This document shows positions 15,158-18,820 of a DNA stretch of 18,820 nucleotides, piece by piece. How positions within the stretch are numbered: position 1 is the first letter of the stretch; each line of letters opens with the position of its first letter. The notes under the pieces were generated by a model. It was not told the DNA's origin and made no database searches. It was given only the letters and a program-made list of their open reading frames with translations. Where the stretch lies: contig CAJUPG010000040.1 in the NCBI GenBank assembly GCA_910588455.1, forward strand, positions 1 to 18,820, in the 5' to 3' direction. The position numbers were made by a program, and so were the translations under genes. The stretch comes from an uncultured Oscillospiraceae bacterium. GTDB lineage: Bacteria > Bacillota > Clostridia > Oscillospirales > Oscillospiraceae.

Positions 15158-15634
15158 CTATGCCACCGTAAGATCCGCCAGCGCGCCGCCGGTCAGGGCC
15201 AGCAGGTCCGCCGGGTCCAGCTCCACCTGAAAGCCGATTTTCCCCGCGGACACGGCGATGCGGTCCACAATCTCCGCCGTCTCATGGAAAAAAGTGGGAT
15301 ATGCCTTTTTCATCCCCACCGGGGAGCAGCCGCCCCGGATGTAGCCGGTGAGGGCGTTGATCTCCTTCACATGGACCATCTCGATGGATTTTTCCCCCGC
15401 TGCCCGGGCGGCTTTTTTCAGGTCCAGGTTGTCCGCCACCGGGATGGCGAACACATAAACGGCCTTGGAGGCCCCACGGGCCACCAGGGTTTTGAACACA
15501 CACTCCGGGTCCTGGCCCATGGCCTGGGCCACCGTCACCCCGTCTACCGCCACGCCCTCCTCATGAGGGTACGTGTGCGCGGTGTAGGGGATATTTTTTT
15601 GCTCCAAAATGCGCATGACGTTTGTTTTTTCCAT
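15158..15634 (-). CDS. ybaK: Cys-tRNA(Pro)/Cys-tRNA(Cys) deacylase, YbaK/EbsC family
   Basis: YbaK is a trans-editing enzyme that hydrolyses cysteine mischarged on tRNA-Pro by prolyl-tRNA synthetase. The 158-residue product is of normal length and carries the conserved lysine in VFKTLV (K48), PVADNLDLKKAARAAG (65-80) and the family-specific GGCSPVGMKKAYPTFF (101-116). I chose the ATG at 15634: GGGGGA lies six bases upstream and the family starts there with MEKTNVMRILEQKNI; a longer frame to 15682 runs over the uvrB end. The start follows the uvrB TAA by one base, indicating cotranscription and coupling. Function by family; the proline-tRNA specificity is inferred from the GGCSPVGMKK motif. 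Confidence 0.92.
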   Translation of the reverse strand: MEKTNVMRILEQKNIPYTAHTYPHEEGVAVDGVTVAQAMGQDPECVFKTLVARGASKAVYVFAIPVADNLDLKKAARAAGEKSIEMVHVKEINALTGYIRGGCSPVGMKKAYPTFFHETAEIVDRIAVSAGKIGFQVELDPADLLALTGGALADLTVA

Positions 15635-15635
15635 C

Positions 15636-17600
15636 TTATTTCCCCCGCAGCTGAATAATCTGGTCCCGCAGGCTGGCGGCAAGCTCGAACTCCAGCATTT
15701 TTGCCGCCTCCCGCATGGCCTTCTCCAGCCGGGCGATTTCCACGGCTTTCTCCTGCTTGGTCATAGCCCTGACCTCGCCCCGGCGCTCCGGCGTGGTCTC
15801 CTCCGGGGTCAGCTCCAGCAGCTCCCGGACGGATTTGATGACTGTCTTGGGCACGATGCCGTGCTCCCGGTTGAAGGCGTCCTGTTTGGCACGGCGGCGC
15901 TCGGTCTCGTCGATGGCCCGGCGCATGGACGGAGTAATCGTGTCCGCGTACATGACCACCATGCCCTCCGCGTTGCGGGCGGCCCGGCCGATGGTCTGGA
16001 CCAGGGAGGTCTCCGAGCGCAGGAACCCCTCCTTGTCCGCGTCCAGAATGGCCACCAGAGAGACTTCCGGCAGGTCCAGGCCCTCCCGGAGCAGGTTGAT
16101 GCCCACCAGAACATCGAAAGTCCCCAGGCGTAAATCCCGGATGATTTCCATGCGCTCGATGGTGTCCACGTCGTGGTGCATATACCGGACTTTTATGCCG
16201 GCGTTTTGCAGATACGCGGTCAAATCCTCCGCCATCCGCTTGGTGAGGGTGGTCACCAGTACCCGCTCGCTGCGGGCAGTACGGGTGTTGATTTCCCCGA
16301 TCAGGTCGTCGATCTGGCCGTCCACCGGCCGGACCTCGATTCTCGGGTCCAGCAGGCCCGTGGGACGGATCACCTGCTCCACAATCTGGCCGGAGCGGGT
16401 ACGCTCGTACTCGCCGGGGGTGGCGGAGACGTAGATCACCTGGTTGAGCCGGTGGGAAAACTCCTCAAATTTCAGGGGCCGGTTGTCAAAGGCGCAGGGG
16501 AGCCGGAAGCCGTAGTCCACCAGTGTGGTTTTCCGGGCCCGGTCGCCGTTGTACATGGCCCGGACCTGGGGCAGCGTCACGTGGCTTTCGTCGATAAACA
16601 GCACAAAATCCTTGGGGAAGTAGTCCAGCAGGGTGTGGGGCGGGGAGCCCACGGGTCGGCCCTCAATGACCCGGGAGTAGTTTTCAATGCCGGAGCAGTA
16701 ACCCAGTTCCTGCATCATTTCGATGTCGTACATCACCCGCTGTTTCAGGCGCTGGGCCTCCACCAGTTTGTTTTCCCGGGTGAAAAAGGCCACTCGCTCC
16801 TCCATCTCCGCATAAATTTCCTGAATGGCCGCGTCCATCTTCTCCTTGGGGGTGACGTAGTGGGTGGCAGGCCAGATGGGAATATTTTGCAGCCGCCGGA
16901 TGGGGGCCCCGGTGACCACGTTGATTTCGGAGATGCGGTCGATCTCGTCCCCGAAGAACTCCACCCGGATGGCCGCGTCCTTCCAGTAGGCGGGCCAGAT
17001 TTCCACCGTGTCCCCCCGGACCCGGAACATATTCCGGTCGAAGGCGATGTCGTTGCGCTCGTAGCGGATGGCGACAAGCCGCCGGAGCAGCTCGTCGCGC
17101 TCCATCTCCGCGCCCACCCGGAGGGCCACCATCATTTTGGCGAAATCCTCCGGCTCGCCCAGACCGTAGATGCAGGACACGGAGGCCACCACAATCACGT
17201 CCCGGCGCTCCAGCAGGGAGGCGGTGGCGGACAGCCGCAGGCGGTCGATCTCCTCGTTGACGGAGGAGTCCTTTTCGATAAAGGTGTCCGTGTGGGGAAT
17301 GTAAGCCTCGGGCTGGTAGTAGTCGTAGTAGCTTACAAAATATTCTACCGCGTTGTTGGGAAAAAATTCCCGGAACTCGGCGCACAGCTGGGCGGCCAGG
17401 GTTTTGTTATGGGCCAGCACCAGGGTGGGCCGCTGGACCTTCTCGATAATTTTGGCCATGGTGAAGGTCTTGCCCGACCCGGTGACCCCCAACAGGGTCT
17501 GTTCATCCAAGCCCAGGTTCAGACCGTTGGCCAGGGCCTCAATGGCCTGGGGCTGGTCGCCGCTGGGGGTGTATTCCGATACCACTTGAAAATCCGGCAT
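15636..17600 (-). CDS. uvrB: Excinuclease ABC subunit B
   Basis: UvrB is the damage-verifying helicase-like subunit of nucleotide excision repair; it is loaded by UvrA and recruits UvrC for the incisions. The 654 residues are full length. Visible are the Walker A GVTGSGKT (38-45), the DNA-probing beta-hairpin with YYDYYQPEAYIPHTDTF (91-107), the Walker B/DESH box (337-340), helicase motif VI in the QTIGRAARNAEG segment, and the C-terminal UVR domain (about 617-652) that contacts UvrC. The ATG follows AAGGGA by eight bases. It stands 34 bases after the small Arc-like gene and is followed at once by ybaK and DUF5131. uvrA and uvrC are not adjacent. No SOS (LexA) box is evident directly upstream. 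Confidence 0.98.
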   Translation of the reverse strand: MPDFQVVSEYTPSGDQPQAIEALANGLNLGLDEQTLLGVTGSGKTFTMAKIIEKVQRPTLVLAHNKTLAAQLCAEFREFFPNNAVEYFVSYYDYYQPEAYIPHTDTFIEKDSSVNEEIDRLRLSATASLLERRDVIVVASVSCIYGLGEPEDFAKMMVALRVGAEMERDELLRRLVAIRYERNDIAFDRNMFRVRGDTVEIWPAYWKDAAIRVEFFGDEIDRISEINVVTGAPIRRLQNIPIWPATHYVTPKEKMDAAIQEIYAEMEERVAFFTRENKLVEAQRLKQRVMYDIEMMQELGYCSGIENYSRVIEGRPVGSPPHTLLDYFPKDFVLFIDESHVTLPQVRAMYNGDRARKTTLVDYGFRLPCAFDNRPLKFEEFSHRLNQVIYVSATPGEYERTRSGQIVEQVIRPTGLLDPRIEVRPVDGQIDDLIGEINTRTARSERVLVTTLTKRMAEDLTAYLQNAGIKVRYMHHDVDTIERMEIIRDLRLGTFDVLVGINLLREGLDLPEVSLVAILDADKEGFLRSETSLVQTIGRAARNAEGMVVMYADTITPSMRRAIDETERRRAKQDAFNREHGIVPKTVIKSVRELLELTPEETTPERRGEVRAMTKQEKAVEIARLEKAMREAAKMLEFELAASLRDQIIQLRGK

Positions 17601-17634
17601 AATTTATGTCCCTTTTTACCTTTCTTGTTGGCGG

Positions 17635-17832
17635 TTATGATCTTGAGCGGGGAACGAAACCATCATCAAACAAAATAGGGCCGTGCAGTTTTTCCCATGT
17701 CTTAATGTGCTGGATAATAAGCTGCTCAATTTCCTTGTTGGCGGAGCGGCCAGAACGGTCTGCAATGTATTTCAGCTTGTCCATAATCTCGGTGGGGATG
17801 CGCAGGGCATAGTGGGGCAGCTTCGATGGCAT
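17635..17832 (-). CDS. Arc-like ribbon-helix-helix DNA-binding protein
   Basis: A 65-residue protein with an Arc/MetJ-type ribbon-helix-helix: a beta-strand LPHYALRIP (5-13), helix 1 TEIMDKLKYIADRSG, the turn RSANKEIEQLIIQHIKTW (about 29-46) and a short tail. Such proteins bind repeated short operators as dimers; examples are phage Arc, plasmid copy-number repressors and antitoxins. The ATG at 17832 follows a perfect AAAGGAGG by seven bases, and the longer upstream frame is not needed. It lies between radC and uvrB on the same strand. Repeated GACAAC motifs directly upstream (17848-17936) are candidate binding sites. No toxin gene is adjacent, so an antitoxin role is not supported. Only a weak promoter (TTTCCA-17-TATCGT with TG extension) is seen on its own strand. 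Confidence 0.87.
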   Translation of the reverse strand: MPSKLPHYALRIPTEIMDKLKYIADRSGRSANKEIEQLIIQHIKTWEKLHGPILFDDGFVPRSRS

Positions 17833-17847
17833 ATAAAAGCCTCCTTT

Positions 17848-17936
17848 GTTGTCTGAATGACAACACGATAGCACCGAAAAATTTTTTTGGAAAGCTATTG
17901 ACAACTAAGTGACAACACCCTATAATGAAGGACAAC
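17848..17936. promoter_or_regulatory. GACAAC repeat cluster, probable operators of the Arc-like protein
   Basis: GACAAC occurs four times on the + strand (17859-17864, 17900-17905, 17911-17916, 17931-17936) and once inverted (GTTGTC 17848-17853), where it forms GTTGTC-TGAAT-GACAAC. The middle copies are 11 bases apart, about one helical turn, and overlap the -35 and spacer of the + strand promoter. The outer ones flank its start site and the RBS side of the Arc-like gene. Confidence 0.55.
17898..17926 (+). promoter_or_regulatory. Perfect consensus sigma-A promoter reading antisense into radC
   Basis: TTGACA (17898-17903), a 17-base spacer and TATAAT (17921-17926) match the consensus at all 12 positions with optimal spacing. 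Transcription would start near 17933 and run antisense into the 3' end of the radC-like gene. No + strand gene with coding character follows. The promoter is overlapped by the GACAAC motifs and is therefore likely to be repressed. Confidence 0.6.
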
Positions 17937-17938
17937 TT

Positions 17939-18661
17939 CTATCGACGTCTGTTTTTCCCCGAAACCAGAAGGAATTCCAGTCCCCGGTGAGCTTCGCTGT
18001 CCGCCAGAGAGACCACCTCTCCGTTCTCAAATACAAAGTGGTCCACCAGTTCGATGCCAAAGGGGGCCAGCGCCCCCCGGACCACGTCCGTCGTCATCCA
18101 GTCGTTCTGGGAGGGGATGGCCAGACAGTTGACGTGGTTGTGGGCCAGATAGACCTTTGAGGCCCGCAGGGCGAACGCCTCCTCCGCGATGCGGCGCAGG
18201 TTCACGTCCGCCGCCTGGATGCTGCCCTCCGCCACCCGGCGTATGGCTAAAATCTGGTCCTTGCCGTCCAGGCACAGGATATAGACCAGCTCGTTGCGGG
18301 CCCCGAAAAAATAGGGCTCCAGCAGTTCGATGGCGTCCTCCTGGCAGCTGACGATTGTGTCCTTACGGCTGCGGGAGCTCTGATAGCGCTGGGCCACCGT
18401 GGGGAGCATCCGGAGGAACACGGCGGTGTGAGCCCCCACTCCCTTGACTTTGCAGAGGTCGTCAAAGGAGGCGTCCAGCACCCCGGACAGACTGCCGAAG
18501 TGGTCGATCAGCTCGTGGGCCAGATCGTTCACGTCCCCCTGGGGGATGGCGAAGAACAGGGCGAACTCCAAAACCCGGTGGTCCGGCCAGCCCTCCACGC
18601 CCCGGGCCAGAAATTCTTCCTTCATCCGGCTGCGGTGGCCGGTGTGGACCGACTTTCCCAT
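17939..18661 (-). CDS. RadC-like JAMM-domain protein
   Basis: The 240 residues match the RadC family: an N-terminal UPF0758/helix-hairpin-helix region (about 1-90, with LCKVKGVGAHTAVFLRM) and a C-terminal JAB1/MPN-like metalloprotease fold (about 100-225). The metal-binding signature is HNH-x7-S-x2-D (H174, H176, S184, D187) with the upstream glutamate E124, so the JAMM site is complete. However, the usual HNHPSG is replaced by HNHVNCLAIPSQND, a divergent form. A role in DNA repair was proposed historically, but the molecular function of RadC remains unproven. The ATG at 18661 lies one base after the stop of the preceding gene. It is the second gene of a - strand run with pyrE before it. Confidence 0.88.
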   Translation of the reverse strand: MGKSVHTGHRSRMKEEFLARGVEGWPDHRVLEFALFFAIPQGDVNDLAHELIDHFGSLSGVLDASFDDLCKVKGVGAHTAVFLRMLPTVAQRYQSSRSRKDTIVSCQEDAIELLEPYFFGARNELVYILCLDGKDQILAIRRVAEGSIQAADVNLRRIAEEAFALRASKVYLAHNHVNCLAIPSQNDWMTTDVVRGALAPFGIELVDHFVFENGEVVSLADSEAHRGLEFLLVSGKNRRR

Positions 18662-18662
18662 C

Positions 18663-18820
18663 TTACCGCACCGCGCCGTACTGGGCCAGATAGTCCTCCA
18701 TGCGGGATTTCAGCTCCGGACTGTCCAGAGTTTCCATGATCTGCCGGACCGTCACGATGGGGTAGACCTGGATGCCGTAGTCCTGGCGCAGCTCGTCCAG
18801 GGTGGAGCAGTCCCGGGTGC
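18663..18820 (-). CDS. pyrE: Orotate phosphoribosyltransferase, C-terminal part (cut by window edge)
   Basis: The frame open to the right edge gives 52 residues ending in DYLAQYGAVR-stop. The segment YGIQVYPIVTVRQIMETL resembles the C-terminal strand-helix of bacterial PyrE (typically YGIPVYSIVT-xxDI), and the closing xYLxxYGA is also usual for clostridial PyrE. The enzyme joins orotate and PRPP to orotidine monophosphate in pyrimidine synthesis. The catalytic parts lie outside the window, so this rests on the tail alone. The stop is one base before the radC ATG. Confidence 0.6.
   Translation of the reverse strand, partial: TRDCSTLDELRQDYGIQVYPIVTVRQIMETLDSPELKSRMEDYLAQYGAVR

Noticed and set aside
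16173..17678. 501-codon + strand open frame opposite uvrB
   Set aside because: His/Gly/Val-rich antisense shadow of uvrB; every uvrB motif is intact on the - strand.
17635..17938. Toxin-antitoxin system with the ribbon-helix-helix protein as antitoxin
   Set aside because: There is no small toxin-like ORF on either side; the neighbours are radC and uvrB.

Overview
The window looks like chromosomal DNA from an endospore-forming member of the class Clostridia, most likely an Oscillospiraceae-type gut bacterium (Flavonifractor/Lawsonibacter-like; the genus is inference). The reasons are the high GC content, strong AGGAGG-type ribosome binding sites, sporulation genes (spoIIID, spmA, spmB), an AbrB-type transition regulator, a type III glutamine synthetase and a domain-permuted GH3 glucosidase. 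I see no tRNA or rRNA genes, CRISPR array or transposase.

Left part, mostly + strand (1-9130): a GH3 beta-glucosidase, then spoIIID with a recognisable sigma-E-type promoter and a strong terminator. A small unknown gene on the - strand (3109-3525) has a consensus sigma-A promoter. A housekeeping operon follows: DUF1934 (YwiB-like), argS, a NUDIX hydrolase and a TrmN6-type methyltransferase, with overlapping stop/start codons and a terminator. A lower-GC AraC/GyrI-like regulator and a 93-bp inverted-repeat element lie between the methyltransferase gene and rsmI, interrupting a gene order that in B. subtilis runs yabB-yazA-yabC-abrB.

Middle part (9130-12950): abrB on the - strand with a consensus promoter and palindromic leader, then the spore-maturation pair spmA-spmB and a separately transcribed glnN with its own promoter and terminator.

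Right part, all - strand (read 18820 to 12947): end of probable pyrE, a RadC-like JAMM protein, a small Arc-like ribbon-helix-helix protein, uvrB, a YbaK-type Cys-tRNA(Pro) deacylase, a DUF5131 (phage Gp37/Gp68-like) protein, a frameshifted XRE regulator running in frame into a Gfo/Idh/MocA oxidoreductase, and two tiny coupled ORFs.

The most unusual parts are two small regulator islands. At 14075-14421 the broken XRE gene sits beside a 16-bp palindrome inside two fully overlapping face-to-face promoters. The + strand promoter leads, through a perfect RBS, into an ORF of only 14 codons that collides with the 3' end of the DUF5131 gene. At 17635-17936 the Arc-like gene sits beside repeated GACAAC motifs that overlap a fully consensus sigma-A promoter aimed antisense into radC. 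Both look like remnants of repressor/operator modules whose target genes have been lost or replaced; that is inference. I did not find a clearly new multi-gene system.
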